Positions 9,787 to 18,908 of a stretch of DNA of 50,874 nucleotides are shown one piece after another. Under the pieces are notes generated by a model. It saw nothing but the letters and a program-made list of their open reading frames with translations, was not told the origin of the DNA and ran no database searches. The stretch is taken from the NCBI GenBank assembly GCA_944382925.1, contig CALWNX010000052.1:1-50874 (forward strand). The letters run 5' to 3'. The position numbers and the translations under genes were made by a program. The stretch is from an uncultured Clostridia bacterium. Its GTDB lineage: Bacteria > Bacillota > Clostridia > Peptostreptococcales > Anaerovoracaceae. Each line of letters opens with the position of its first letter. Within the stretch, counting starts at the first letter, position 1.

Positions 9787-9900
9787 CTAGAACAAATATG
9801 CCACAAAGGTGATCGAATATGTAACCACTACCGCCGCGATCAGCACAATCACCACGACCTTGGCTACAAACGATCTGTCAGGTTTCTTTTTCCCTTTCAT
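9787..9900 (-). CDS. Small membrane peptide (37 aa)
   Basis: This short ORF lies between nif3 and rnpB. It has ATG at 9900, TAG at 9787-9789 and an upstream AAGGGG 6 bases before the start. The peptide begins MKGKKKPDRSF and continues as one hydrophobic membrane segment of about 20 residues, giving a positive-inside N-terminal tail and a short outside end. The nif3 stop is 12 bases upstream, so it is probably translated from the same message. No family is recognised. The ribosome binding site, basic start and continuous hydrophobic helix argue that it is real. Confidence 0.65.
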   Translation of the reverse strand: MKGKKKPDRSFVAKVVVIVLIAAVVVTYSITFVAYLF

Positions 9901-9912
9901 ATTTTACCCCTT

Positions 9913-10707
9913 TTAAAACAATTGGTCAAACGGATCGAGATTGAGCTTAGAAGCGATAATCTCGCAAGAGCCGCCCGCCATCATCGTGCGCAGATAAGCG
10001 CACATGTTATCGGTAAAGATTTTTTCGCTGCCGTAATGGCCGATGTCCAGGACGTTGAGCCCCAGCGCCTTGGCCGTCTGCGCCGTATGATACTTAAGAT
10101 CCCCCGTTATGAAGAGATCGCAGCCCGCCTGATGGGCAGCGTAAATAAAATCTCCGCCGGCGCCGGTGCAGACAGCGATCTTGGCGGCCGGCTGCCCGGC
10201 ATCACCGCAGAAGCGCAGGCTGCGGCGGTCAAGTCCTAGCCAGCTCACCAGCTGCTGCGTATATTCGGCAATATCGCATTCGCCGTCCACATAACCTACG
10301 CGCAGGTAGCCTTCTTCATCCGCCTCGATCAGCGCGACATCCTGCAGATGAAGAAGCGCGGCGAGATAATCGTTGTTTCCGCCCCGGCATCTGTCAAACG
10401 GCGTATGGCTGGCATAGACGCTGATACCGGCGCGGATGAGGGAATAAATCATATTTCCCGTAACATCGTTACTGTCAACCTTATGTAGGCCGTCAAAGAT
10501 AAGCGGGTGATGGGTAATCACCACCTCGGCGCCGGCATCGCGTGCTTCCTGCGCCACCGCCGGCGTCATCTCCAGCGCCACGAGCACGCGCCCGATCTCC
10601 TGCTTGGGGCCAGCGCCAAGGAGCTGCCAGCCGGAATTATCCCACTCTGCCTGCAGCGAAAGCGGCGCTCTCTTTTCGATTATTCTTGTCAGCTCAGCGA
10701 TATTCAT
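9913..10707 (-). CDS. Nif3-like dinuclear metal centre hexameric protein
   Basis: A 264-residue protein of the Nif3/YqfO/YbgI family with the expected metal-binding signatures: VVITHHPLIF (two His), ASHTPFD, and near the C-terminus FITGDLKYHTAQ and LDIGHYGSEK. Family members form toroidal hexamers with two metal ions per subunit; one proposed role is GTP cyclohydrolase-like, but the function is not settled. This is the shorter form without the inserted PII-like domain of B. subtilis YqfO. Its ATG overlaps the trmK stop (ATGA), giving translational coupling. The trmK-nif3 pair is a conserved Bacillota arrangement. Confidence 0.92.
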   Translation of the reverse strand: MNIAELTRIIEKRAPLSLQAEWDNSGWQLLGAGPKQEIGRVLVALEMTPAVAQEARDAGAEVVITHHPLIFDGLHKVDSNDVTGNMIYSLIRAGISVYASHTPFDRCRGGNNDYLAALLHLQDVALIEADEEGYLRVGYVDGECDIAEYTQQLVSWLGLDRRSLRFCGDAGQPAAKIAVCTGAGGDFIYAAHQAGCDLFITGDLKYHTAQTAKALGLNVLDIGHYGSEKIFTDNMCAYLRTMMAGGSCEIIASKLNLDPFDQLF

Positions 10708-11408
10708 AGTTTTTTTATCAGCCTTTCCAGATAATCTATCCTGTACTGCCTGCTTCTGATCGCTTGTCGGTCAGGGGCGCTGCTCTGCCTCAGTCCGGCC
10801 AGGATGTGTTCTTCCTCGGCCAGTTTGCGCCTGAGATATTCCTCTGTCAGCGGATTCTTGAAATCGATCAGCGTATGCGGATACTGATATTCTATGCGCT
10901 CGGGGCCCAGATTACGCGATACGGCGCGCTCGCCGGGCTCTGCGGTAATGATCTCACAGATATACCGGCCTTCTTTGGCCAGCTGCTCACGCGTGATGTG
11001 AAAGCCGCTGTTGAGCAGCCAGTAACGCAGGCGGCCGATATTATTGCGCGGCTGCAGGATCAGCCGTTCAAAAGCAAGAGACTTGGCGCGGTCCTGCGCG
11101 AGAATGTCGCAGATGAGGATACCGCCCATGCCGGCGATAACCACGCAGTCGGCCTCATGAGGCTTTATGACCTCAAGGCCGTTTCCCAGGCGCAGATCGA
11201 AGCTTTCGTGCGGAAAATAGAGGCGGCAGTTATCAGCCGCCTTCTGCAGCGAGCCGCTGCTGATGTCGCTCATGATCACCTTTGGCGCAATACCGCGCTC
11301 CCATAGATAAAGCGGCAGATAGCCGTGATCGGTGCCGACATCGAGCACTCTCTGACCGGGCCTGACCTCCGCCGCCATTGCTGACAGTCTGTCGTTTAAT
11401 CTTATCAT
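10704..11408 (-). CDS. trmK: tRNA (adenine22-N1)-methyltransferase
   Basis: A 234-residue Rossmann methyltransferase. SAM motif I is VLDVGTDHGYLPL near residue 22 and the catalytic-loop region VVIAGMGG is characteristic of TrmK. It methylates N1 of A22 in some tRNAs of Gram-positive bacteria. The ATG at 11408 is preceded in frame by a TTG at 11411. AAGGA stands 10 bases from the ATG and 7 from the TTG, so the TTG start cannot be excluded. It sits between rpoD, 13 bases upstream, and nif3, with which it overlaps by 4 bases. Confidence 0.92.
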   Translation of the reverse strand: MIRLNDRLSAMAAEVRPGQRVLDVGTDHGYLPLYLWERGIAPKVIMSDISSGSLQKAADNCRLYFPHESFDLRLGNGLEVIKPHEADCVVIAGMGGILICDILAQDRAKSLAFERLILQPRNNIGRLRYWLLNSGFHITREQLAKEGRYICEIITAEPGERAVSRNLGPERIEYQYPHTLIDFKNPLTEEYLRRKLAEEEHILAGLRQSSAPDRQAIRSRQYRIDYLERLIKKL

Positions 11409-11421
11409 CAACTGAAAATCC

Positions 11422-12612
11422 TTATTCGAGATAGTCCTTGAGCTTCTTGCTCCTGCTCGGATGGCGCAGCTTTCTCAGCGCCTTGGCCTCTATCTGCCGG
11501 ATTCTTTCTCTGGTGACGTCGAATTCCTTGCCGACCTCCTCCAGCGTCCGGGCCCGGCCGTCCTCCAGTCCGAAGCGCAGCTTGAGCACCTTCTGCTCTC
11601 TTTCTGTCAGCGTGTCGAGCACCTCGACCAGCTGCTCCTTGAGCATGGAAAAGGCGGCTGCTTCAGCCGGCGCCGGCACATCCTCGTCAGGAATAAAGTC
11701 GCCCAGATGGCTGTCCTCCTCCTCGCCGATCGGCGTTTCCAGCGAAACAGGCTCCTGCGCGATCTTCTGAATCTCGCGCACTTTATCCACGGAAATACCC
11801 ATCTCCACGGCGATCTCCTCCGGCGACGGCTCGCGGCCGTAGGTCTGCAGAAGCTGGCGCGATACGCGAATCAGCTTGTTGATCGTTTCTACCATGTGCA
11901 CCGGAATCCTGATCGTGCGCGCCTGATCGGCGATCGAGCGCGTGATGGCCTGTCTGATCCACCAGGTCGCATAGGTGGAAAACTTGTATCCCTTGGTATA
12001 GTCGAACTTGTCCACCGCCTTGATGAGGCCGAGGTTGCCTTCCTGAATGAGGTCGAGAAAGAGCATGCCCCTGCCGACGTAACGCTTGGCGATGCTGACC
12101 ACCAGCCTCAGGTTGGCTTCACAGAGCCGCTTTTTAGCGCTTTCGTCTCCTTCCTCCATCCTCTTTGCCAGCTCAATTTCCTCATCAGCCGAAAGCAGCG
12201 GCACCTTGCCGATCTCCTTCAGGTACGTGCGCACCGGGTCGTCTACGGCTATGCCTTTAGGCAGCGTGGCTTCCAGATCGATCTCGCCGGACTCGTCGAT
12301 CATCAGATCATCGTCTGGTTCAACATCATGAGCCTCATCCATGATGATGTCGAAATCGTCGGGCTCGGCTTCGGAAACGATCTCGATGCCTTTGGACATC
12401 AGAGTCTCATAAATATCGTCGACCTGATTTTTATCGAGATCGGCCTGATCAAGCACATCGGCGATCGCAGAATATGTCAGCTGATTTTTGCTCTGTCTGC
12501 CTTTTTCCAGCAGCAGATTGAGAAGCTCCTGCTTTTTATCGGCTGTAACTCCTTCTTCACCGCTGTCATGCTCTTCATTTACTTCGTAATCTTTGATTTG
12601 TTCATTTGACAT
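11422..12612 (-). CDS. rpoD: RNA polymerase sigma factor RpoD (sigma-A)
   Basis: A 396-residue primary sigma factor. An acidic region 1.1 is followed by region 1.2 ([10 protein letters not shown]), region 2 ([45 protein letters not shown]), region 3 ([12 protein letters not shown]) and region 4 with helix-turn-helix ([20 protein letters not shown]). It directs housekeeping promoters with TTGACA/TATAAT boxes such as those noted elsewhere in this window. The start at 12612 uses the GGGGGAAAG upstream; an in-frame ATG at 12627 precedes that ribosome binding site and is rejected. The gene overlaps the dnaG end by 11 bases, the classic dnaG-rpoD macromolecular-synthesis operon. Confidence 0.97.
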   Translation of the reverse strand: MSNEQIKDYEVNEEHDSGEEGVTADKKQELLNLLLEKGRQSKNQLTYSAIADVLDQADLDKNQVDDIYETLMSKGIEIVSEAEPDDFDIIMDEAHDVEPDDDLMIDESGEIDLEATLPKGIAVDDPVRTYLKEIGKVPLLSADEEIELAKRMEEGDESAKKRLCEANLRLVVSIAKRYVGRGMLFLDLIQEGNLGLIKAVDKFDYTKGYKFSTYATWWIRQAITRSIADQARTIRIPVHMVETINKLIRVSRQLLQTYGREPSPEEIAVEMGISVDKVREIQKIAQEPVSLETPIGEEEDSHLGDFIPDEDVPAPAEAAAFSMLKEQLVEVLDTLTEREQKVLKLRFGLEDGRARTLEEVGKEFDVTRERIRQIEAKALRKLRHPSRSKKLKDYLE

Positions 12613-14356
12613 GCTTCTTTCCCCCATGTGCTTTCATTTCTCGCTGTATCTCCATCAGCTCCAGTGTGAGCTCGCGCGCGGAATCTGCGTTAGCTTCTTC
12701 ATCTGCCAGCGAAAGAAGGTCGAGCACTCTTTTTTCCCGCTCCCGCAAAAGTCGGAGCGTGTTGTTCTGTAAGCACTCGGTCAGCACCTCGTCAGCCTTG
12801 CCGGCGATGACGACGTTATCGAGCGCTGCAGCCAGCTTTTCGCTTTCCGCCGGTTCCAGCAGATCGTTGATCTGCGCCAGATCGAAATCTCCTTTGGTGC
12901 CATATAGCTCAAAGATGATATCGGCGACGCGGCGCGCCAGCTGGCAGCCGAAAATATTTTCTGCCGCCAGAATATCCTCCGTCAGAGGCGGCTCGGTGAG
13001 CAGGCACTTGAGTACGGTAGCCTCGGTCGCCGACAGCCCGTCCTGCTGCCCGTCCGCTTTACGCTCGGCAGAGACCGGCCTGGTACTCTTAGTATTGCCT
13101 GAGATTTCCAATTTTATCGCGCCCTCGGCTATTCCAACCTCACGGGCGATTTTTTTGATATAAAGATCAGCCTCTACCGGGCTCAGCTCGTTTAAGACGG
13201 GCTTGATACGCTTCATGTAATCGAGCTTGCCCTCTTCACTGTTCATGTCGAGATCTCTTTTGGCAGCCTCGAGCTTATAATCTACATACGGCATCGCTTC
13301 GGCCGCCAGCTTGACAAAGGCCTCGCGTCCGTTTTTCTTGATATATTCGTCCGGGTCCTTGCCGTCCGTGACATGCAGAACCCTGATCCGGCAATCCTGG
13401 CCTCTGAGCACCTCGATCCCTCTAAGCGCCGCCTTCTGTCCGGCGGCGTCGGCATCATAGGAAAGCACGACGTTCTTGGTATATCTGCTGATGAGCTTGG
13501 CCTGATTGTCAGTCAGCGCCGTACCGAGCGAAGCCGCCACATTCTTGACGCCGGCCTGGTAGAGGGAAATAACGTCCATGTAGCCTTCGACGATGATGGC
13601 CGAGCCCTCCTTGCCGATATCCTGCCGGGTCAGATTGAGAGCATAAAGGTTGTTCTTTTTTTGAAAAACACGGTTCTCCGGTGAATTCAGATACTTGGGC
13701 GCAGCCGCAGACTCAAGAGCCCGTCCGCCGAAGCCGATCACCCGGCCGCTGGTGTTGATGATGGGAAACATCACCCGATTTCTGAATTTATCGTAGTAGC
13801 GGCCGCCCTTCTCGGCGATGAGCCCCAGCTCAAGAAGCAGCTTTTCGTCTGTGCCTTTTTCCTGGAAATAACAGTAAAGGCTGTCCCACTTTTCGTCAGC
13901 ATAGCCGAGACCGAATTTGGCGATCGTGGCATCCTCGATCTGCCTCCCCTTCATATATGTATACCCGGCATTTGCGCTTTCAGTCATGCTTCTGTAAAAA
14001 AAGCGTGCCGCTTCTCTGTTTATTTCGTAATACTTTTCTCTGTCGTCATTATAAACGTTTTTTTGGATGTTTATGCCATATTCGCCCGCGAGCTTTTCTA
14101 CTGCCTCACTAAAGTCAAGGTTATAATAGCGCTTGACGAAGCCGAGCAGATCGCCGGAGGCGCCGCAGCCAAAGCAGGTAAAGATCTGCTTCTGCGGCGA
14201 AACGACAAACGAAGGGGTCTTTTCGTTATGAAAAGGACAAAGCCCCTTAAAATTGGCGCCGGCGCGCTTAAGCTGCACTACTCTGCCGATTACATCGACG
14301 ATATCGATCTGACTGCGAAGCTCTTCAATTGACTCTTTGCTATAAGAAAAACTCAT
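12602..14356 (-). CDS. dnaG: DNA primase
   Basis: A 584-residue primase. The N-terminal CHC2 zinc finger (CPFH...CFGC) lies near residues 40-65. The TOPRIM catalytic core has [13 protein letters not shown] followed by [13 protein letters not shown], the acidic metal-binding residues. A C-terminal helicase-binding region follows. It makes RNA primers at the replication fork. The start at 14356 is chosen because GGAG lies 6 bases upstream; the longer reading from 14374 would start before this site. It overlaps rpoD downstream. Confidence 0.96.
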   Translation of the reverse strand: MSFSYSKESIEELRSQIDIVDVIGRVVQLKRAGANFKGLCPFHNEKTPSFVVSPQKQIFTCFGCGASGDLLGFVKRYYNLDFSEAVEKLAGEYGINIQKNVYNDDREKYYEINREAARFFYRSMTESANAGYTYMKGRQIEDATIAKFGLGYADEKWDSLYCYFQEKGTDEKLLLELGLIAEKGGRYYDKFRNRVMFPIINTSGRVIGFGGRALESAAAPKYLNSPENRVFQKKNNLYALNLTRQDIGKEGSAIIVEGYMDVISLYQAGVKNVAASLGTALTDNQAKLISRYTKNVVLSYDADAAGQKAALRGIEVLRGQDCRIRVLHVTDGKDPDEYIKKNGREAFVKLAAEAMPYVDYKLEAAKRDLDMNSEEGKLDYMKRIKPVLNELSPVEADLYIKKIAREVGIAEGAIKLEISGNTKSTRPVSAERKADGQQDGLSATEATVLKCLLTEPPLTEDILAAENIFGCQLARRVADIIFELYGTKGDFDLAQINDLLEPAESEKLAAALDNVVIAGKADEVLTECLQNNTLRLLREREKRVLDLLSLADEEANADSARELTLELMEIQREMKAHGGKKHVK

Positions 14357-14442
14357 CTTTTGCTCCAAAAACACCTTTCTATGTCTTTATACGCAAAAAA
14401 TGAGCTTTTTCCTTTTTTTATGTTCAAAAAATTTTGCAAAAA

Positions 14443-15453
14443 TTACTTCCAGCTTTTGGGAACGAAGAGCTCTGTATAAATGTTGAGAGCGAATCTGTCC
14501 GTCATGCCGGCCACATAGTCCTTGACCGCCTCGTTGATGCCGTCGCGCCTGGCGATTTCCTGCAGTTCGCGCGGCAGCCGGCGAGGGTGCTTGAGGAAAT
14601 ATTCGTACAGCGAGCTGATAACGACCTCGACCTTGGCCAGATCCTCCTCGCGCTTAACGCGGCCGCTCTTATAGACATGCGAGAACATGAAGCTGCGCAG
14701 TTTGTTAAGCTCTTCTCTGTAAGCCGCGCTCTGCCTGATCTCATCACGACCGTCGCTGTTTCTGATCACGTCGGTAACCATGTTGTTGATGCGTTCTCTG
14801 TGCGAGCGGCCAAAGAGCTCCAGCGAAGATGCCGGTATGTCCTCCATGGAAATGACGCTGCTTCTGAGGGCGTCGTCGATGTCGTGGTTGATGTAGGCAA
14901 TCCTGTCGCTGAGCTTGACGATCTGCCCTGCAGGGGTAAAGGGAAGGCCGCCTGACGTGTGGGGCAGGATGCCGTCTCTGACCTCGGCGGTCAGGTTCAT
15001 GCCGGTGCGTGAAGCACTCGACTCAAGAACGTCTACCACGCGCAGACTCTGCACGTTGTGCGCAAAGCCGCCGGGATGAATGCTGTTAAGCACGTCCTCG
15101 CCGTTATGACCAAAGGGCGTGTGACCGAGATCGTGCCCCAGGGCGATCGCTTCCGTCAGATCCTCGTTCAGATTGAGGCTGCGGGCGATAGTCCTGGCAA
15201 TCTGCGAAACCTCGATCGTATGCGTCAGCCTGGTGCGGAAGTGGTCTCCCTCCGGCGCCAGAAAAACCTGTGTCTTGTGCATCAGGCGGCGGAAGGACTT
15301 GGAATGGATGATCCTGTCGCGGTCACGCTGAAATTCAGTTCTGAGCGCACATTTTTCTTCTTCCTGCGCTCTTCCTTCAGACAGGGCGCTCTTGGCTGCC
15401 AGCGGTGAAAGCACCGCAAATTCTCTCTTTTCCAGTTCCTCTCTTAAAAGCAT
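14443..15453 (-). CDS. dgt: Deoxyguanosinetriphosphate triphosphohydrolase-like HD protein
   Basis: A 336-residue HD-domain protein of the dGTPase family. The metal-binding residues are visible as RLTHTIEVSQIARTIA and GHDLGHTPFGHNGE (His, His-Asp), with a later Asp in SDRIAYINHDID. Known members hydrolyse dNTPs to deoxynucleosides and triphosphate. Its position before dnaG and after dut in transcription order fits control of nucleotide pools for replication. A strong CAGGAGGGAGC ribosome binding site precedes the ATG. The dut stop is 15 bases upstream. Confidence 0.93.
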   Translation of the reverse strand: MLLREELEKREFAVLSPLAAKSALSEGRAQEEEKCALRTEFQRDRDRIIHSKSFRRLMHKTQVFLAPEGDHFRTRLTHTIEVSQIARTIARSLNLNEDLTEAIALGHDLGHTPFGHNGEDVLNSIHPGGFAHNVQSLRVVDVLESSASRTGMNLTAEVRDGILPHTSGGLPFTPAGQIVKLSDRIAYINHDIDDALRSSVISMEDIPASSLELFGRSHRERINNMVTDVIRNSDGRDEIRQSAAYREELNKLRSFMFSHVYKSGRVKREEDLAKVEVVISSLYEYFLKHPRRLPRELQEIARRDGINEAVKDYVAGMTDRFALNIYTELFVPKSWK

Positions 15454-15468
15454 GCTCCCTCCTGTTTC

Positions 15469-15918
15469 CTATTTGATGCCCGTGTGCCCGAAACCGCCTG
15501 CTCCGCGCTCGCTGCCGGCGATCTCCTCTACAAGCGTGAATGCGGCTCTTTCGTAGCGCGCAAAGACTACCTGCGCGATCCTGTCGCCGTCGTGGATGGT
15601 GTAGTGCTGATCGCCGAAATTGATCAGCGGCACGTTCCATTCGCCTCTGTAATCGCTGTCCACTGTGCCCACGCCATTGACCAGGCCGATGCCGTGTTTG
15701 ATCGAAAGACCCGAACGGGCCCGTACCTGCGCCTCGATGCCGGGCGGCAGTTCGACGTAAAGTCCCGTCGGTATCAGCCTTCTCTCGCCCGGAGCCAGCG
15801 TCACCGGCTCAGAAAGATAAGCCCTCAGGTCGGCGCCGGCGCTGCCCGGCGTCTCATACGAAGGCAGGCGGCCACTCCTGCTGATTATCCTGATCTGTGT
15901 CTTCATAATCTCTGTCAT
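15469..15918 (-). CDS. dut: dUTP diphosphatase
   Basis: A 149-residue trimeric-type dUTPase with all five motifs: [35 protein letters not shown] and the C-terminal [10 protein letters not shown]. It converts dUTP to dUMP and pyrophosphate, preventing uracil incorporation. The ATG at 15918 follows GGGAG with a 6-base spacer; the second Met four codons later lacks such a site. It sits 12 bases after the M16 peptidase gene and 15 before dgt, so the three are probably one transcript. Confidence 0.96.
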   Translation of the reverse strand: MTEIMKTQIRIISRSGRLPSYETPGSAGADLRAYLSEPVTLAPGERRLIPTGLYVELPPGIEAQVRARSGLSIKHGIGLVNGVGTVDSDYRGEWNVPLINFGDQHYTIHDGDRIAQVVFARYERAAFTLVEEIAGSERGAGGFGHTGIK

Positions 15919-15930
15919 ATTTTTCTCCCG

Positions 15931-17199
15931 CTAGCCTCTGACCATTTTTTTCAGGGCAGCTTTTTTGTTGCTCACCAGAACGGCGCTGTAGTTAGCCGGA
16001 TTGCAAACCAGCGGTTTGATCGCCTCGATGCTTTCGCGGCTGACGCTGTCAAGACCGTTCAGCACTTCTTCCTCCGTGTACACTCTGCCCAGCAGCAGAA
16101 GGTTCTTGCCGATCGTGAACATGCGGCTGGCCACGTTTTCCTGCCCGAATATGTAGCTGCTCTTGAGCTGCTCGCGCGACATGGAAAGCTCCTCCTCGCT
16201 GACACCCTTTCTGTCCAGAAGGTCGAGCTCCTCCTTGATGCCGTCGATGGCCTGTGCCACCTTGTCGTGGCTGACGCCGGCGTAGATGTTAAAGTAGCCC
16301 GCCGTGCTGAAAGCGCTGTTCATCGAATAGACGCTGTAGGCCAGACCCTTTTCTTCTCTTATATTCTGGAAAAAGCGCGAGCTCATGCTGCCGCCCATGA
16401 TGTTGTTCAGCACCGAAAAGGTGTAATAGCGCGGATCGTCTAAGGCGATCGATCTGGTTGCCAGACAGATATGCGACTGCTGAATGTCCTTGACGATCGA
16501 GCGGTATGACGGCGCCGTTGTTTCCTGGCTGCCGGCCCCGGCCGCGCTGTTTTTCTCTCTTTGCGCGCCGAGAGATGCAAACTTATACGCCAGATAGGCA
16601 TAGATCTGTTCTTCGTCTATATTGCCGGCCACCGAGATCACGATTGCATCTCTGGTATAAGTCCTCTCCTTGTAGGCGCTTATCACCGGATGCGTGATCC
16701 TTTTGAGCGAGGAAGGCGTGCCGATGATGGAGTTGGCCAGCGGACTGCCCTTGAAAACCAGTTCCATGACCGCGTCGTGCGCCATGTCGTCGGGCTGGTC
16801 TTCGATCATCTTGATTTCTTCACAGATGACCTTGCGTTCCTTGGTCATTTCTCTGCTGTCAAAGACGCTGCCGGTCAGCATGTCCAGCAACACGTCTGCG
16901 CCCTCAAACAGATGAGTGTTCAGCGATTTTACATAATAGCAGGTCGCTTCTTTGCCGGTAAAGGCGTTCATCTGACCGCCGATTCTGTCGATGTCCTCGG
17001 CGATGCGACGGGCGCTGCGCTTATGCGTGCCCTTGAACATCATATGTTCGATAAAGTGGGATATTCCCGCTACTTCTCTGCTTTCATCCACTGCGCCGTT
17101 GCGCACCCAGATGCCGATGGCAGCCGAATTGACATGGCTGATTTTTTCGGTCACTACGCGCACTCCGCAGGGAAGTGTTTTAATCTTGATATTTTCCAT
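15931..17199 (-). CDS. M16 family zinc metallopeptidase
   Basis: A 422-residue pitrilysin/processing-peptidase-like protein. The inverted zinc motif HFIEH is present in ISHFIEHMMFKGT, with the downstream glutamate region EEIKMIEDQPDD as third ligand. The C-terminal half is the second M16 fold with RFFQNIREEKGLAYSVYS. The family includes B. subtilis MlpA/YmxG, usually encoded near pnp or dut in Bacillota. The substrate is unknown. The start at 17199 uses GAGGAGAGGAG upstream; the 16-residue extension from 17247 precedes this site and is rejected. It is divergent from the cysteine-rich gene. Confidence 0.93.
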   Translation of the reverse strand: MENIKIKTLPCGVRVVTEKISHVNSAAIGIWVRNGAVDESREVAGISHFIEHMMFKGTHKRSARRIAEDIDRIGGQMNAFTGKEATCYYVKSLNTHLFEGADVLLDMLTGSVFDSREMTKERKVICEEIKMIEDQPDDMAHDAVMELVFKGSPLANSIIGTPSSLKRITHPVISAYKERTYTRDAIVISVAGNIDEEQIYAYLAYKFASLGAQREKNSAAGAGSQETTAPSYRSIVKDIQQSHICLATRSIALDDPRYYTFSVLNNIMGGSMSSRFFQNIREEKGLAYSVYSMNSAFSTAGYFNIYAGVSHDKVAQAIDGIKEELDLLDRKGVSEEELSMSREQLKSSYIFGQENVASRMFTIGKNLLLLGRVYTEEEVLNGLDSVSRESIEAIKPLVCNPANYSAVLVSNKKAALKKMVRG

Positions 17200-17292
17200 A
17201 TTAGCTCCTCTCCTCTGGTATTGTAACACACTTTTTCGCATTTTCATATATTATCAGAGAAAGATATTGGACCATTTAAGGAGGTAAATTTT

Positions 17293-18342
17293 ATGAGCTG
17301 CTTTGGTGGAAGGGTTTCACAGGACCTCTATCAAAATTGCTGTAACGCCAATAGCCTCTGCGAATTTAACGGCGATCTTGACAGTCTCAAATCTGAGCCT
17401 GTCTATGTGCAGAAGGTGTTCGACGCGGTTCTTTTTAACCTGCAGGGCATGAAAACCGTGCAGAACCAGACCTTCGCGCCTCAGCTGCCGCCGGGCTGCA
17501 GAGTAAAGCGAGTTATAGATATAAGATGCAAGAGGAGCTTCAACCCTTACAATGTCGACGATCCGGCCAATCTGAAGCTGGACGTCTGCACCAGTATTTC
17601 CGGCGCCACTTTTTTGCAGAACTGCAAAGGAGAATATCTGAGCGTAGTCGGCGCCGACGGCAACTATTCGGAACGGCTGCTGTACGCGGAAACCGACAGC
17701 TGCGACGAGCGCTGCATGGGTACGCCTGTCTTCGGTACGCAGAACATCGCCATCACCGGCAATGTGATCATCGAGCTTGATCTTTTGGTTTCCGACGCCT
17801 GCAACAACGATTCTGTCTTCACAGTCTGTGCCAATGTCAACATCGCTGACGAGTCGCAGCCGCTGATACTTACCAACTTCTTTGAGATCTGCATGCCTTC
17901 GGCCATGGACAGCGCCTTCCTGCCGCGCTTCACGGAACTGGCAAACTCCGCCTGCGAAGCGCGTCTGGCTACCAACAACTGCGGCCGCGACCTGACGGTC
18001 GATCACGACGGCTGTGTCAGCGGCAATCTGATCATCGCCATCTGCGTGACCTGCGAAAAGAAGATCGTCGTGCCGGTTCAGCTCTGCGTGCTCTCGACCG
18101 GCTATGCACAGGCGGCCGTGCAGCAGAACGCGATCTGTACGACCTTCCCGCCTCTGTATCCTAACCAGATCAGGCCTGAGGACACTCAGGCCGGCTGCGG
18201 TCCTGCTGCCGGCGCCCGCACCTCTGACGAGGGACCTGCGGCGGGCTGTCAGGATCCTTGCGATCCTTGCGACGACTGCTGCTGCGACGACGCACCAGGC
18301 CACAGCGGCCATCATCCGCACCGCCCGCAGCCGCGCAGGTAG
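17293..18342 (+). CDS. Cysteine-rich protein, possibly spore-coat or surface associated
   Basis: A 349-residue protein with 27 cysteines by my count, spread through the chain and dense at the end (DPCDPCDDCCCDD) before a His/Pro/Arg-rich tail. There is no signal peptide or membrane segment. The body alternates short beta-like segments (ITGNVIIELDLLVSDAC, NLIIAICVTCEKKIVVPVQLCVL), suggesting repeated beta-sandwich units. I do not recognise a named family. Cysteine-rich soluble proteins of this kind occur in spore coats and exosporia, so a coat role is an inference only. A very strong AAGGAGG ribosome binding site lies 8 bases before the ATG. It stands alone, divergent from the M16 gene. Confidence 0.75.
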   Translation: MSCFGGRVSQDLYQNCCNANSLCEFNGDLDSLKSEPVYVQKVFDAVLFNLQGMKTVQNQTFAPQLPPGCRVKRVIDIRCKRSFNPYNVDDPANLKLDVCTSISGATFLQNCKGEYLSVVGADGNYSERLLYAETDSCDERCMGTPVFGTQNIAITGNVIIELDLLVSDACNNDSVFTVCANVNIADESQPLILTNFFEICMPSAMDSAFLPRFTELANSACEARLATNNCGRDLTVDHDGCVSGNLIIAICVTCEKKIVVPVQLCVLSTGYAQAAVQQNAICTTFPPLYPNQIRPEDTQAGCGPAAGARTSDEGPAAGCQDPCDPCDDCCCDDAPGHSGHHPHRPQPRR

Positions 18343-18366
18343 GCGTCCAGTCAGCCGCGGGCGGTG

Positions 18367-18415
18367 CTGCCGCGCGGCAGATAACGTGCCGGGGCCGCCC
18401 TGCGGGGCGGCCCCG
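18367..18415 (+). terminator. GC-rich hairpin pair after the cysteine-rich gene
   Basis: A perfect 14-base palindrome CTGCCGCGCGGCAG (18367-18380) is followed by a perfect 11-bp hairpin (CGGGGCCGCCC/GGGCGGCCCCG, 18390-18415, loop TGCG). No T tract follows, so intrinsic termination is uncertain. The structure could protect the 3' end of the mRNA or stop transcription with help. Confidence 0.5.
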
Positions 18416-18434
18416 TGGCAGGATGTAGCAAAAC

Positions 18435-18859
18435 CCCAGACAATTGTCTGAGGTTTCAGACTGTAGACAAACTCCGCGACAACCTCATTTGCGAAATTAT
18501 CTGGGGATGGGTGCTGGCTTTCTCTTCGTTTATTCGGTGAATGTTGTATTTTTTTTGAAGAAACAAAAAAACTACAACAATTGAGCGTCAGCCGGGCCGT
18601 ATTTGCGAGCGCCATGGGCGCGATGTTGTAATATTTTGCAAATTCCTGCCGTAATTACAACCAAAAGGTTGTAGCCATGGCAGCTTTCTCTAAAAAATAC
18701 AACATCGGCTGTTTTGGTCACATACGGGCGAAATGGCATCAGTCGCCGGCGTTGTCCATTTCTGTATCCGGCAGGCAAAAAGCCAACATCGAGCTGATTT
18801 GTGCTCGCCGCGGCTATCTGCGGCGAGATTTGCTTGCAGCGGAGTTTGACTACAGTCTG
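18435..18859. repeat. Largest copy of the multi-hairpin intergenic repeat with terminal inverted repeats
   Basis: The gene-free stretch 18343-18908 is filled by this element. A 21-base motif at 18458-18478 recurs inverted at 18839-18859 with 20 of 21 matches. Between them are three successive hairpins built on GTTGTA/TACAAC arms (about 18543-18577, 18624-18654 and 18665-18704). The 47-base module A (18751-18797, 45/47 identical to 8625-8671) comes next. Module B follows as an 8-bp hairpin CTCGCCGC/GCGGCGAG plus GAGATTTGCTTGCAG, and then the terminal module C. At the left edge CCCCAGACAATT (18435-18446) pairs with AATTATCTGGGG (18495-18506). No ORF or transposase was found, so a MITE-like element is plausible. 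Confidence 0.75.
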
Positions 18860-18874
18860 CGCAGGGGTTATAAT
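18846..18874 (+). promoter_or_regulatory. Promoter of the thiamine pyrophosphokinase gene
   Basis: TTGACT (18846-18851) and a perfect TATAAT (18869-18874) are separated by 17 bases. The start codon at 18909 follows 34 bases later. The -35 box lies inside the terminal module of the upstream repeat, so the repeat contributes to expression. No TPP riboswitch motif was seen. Confidence 0.75.
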
Positions 18875-18908
18875 AATACCGATATTCAAAAGCACAGGAG
18901 AAAGAAAA

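Noticed and set aside
18540-18710. CRISPR array
   Set aside because: The repeated GTTGTA/TACAAC arms alternate in orientation and spacing; there are no direct repeats with uniform spacers and no cas genes.
18343-18908. TPP riboswitch upstream of thiN
   Set aside because: I looked for the CUGAGA and ACCUGAUCUGG-type cores and found neither; the hairpins belong to the dispersed repeat.
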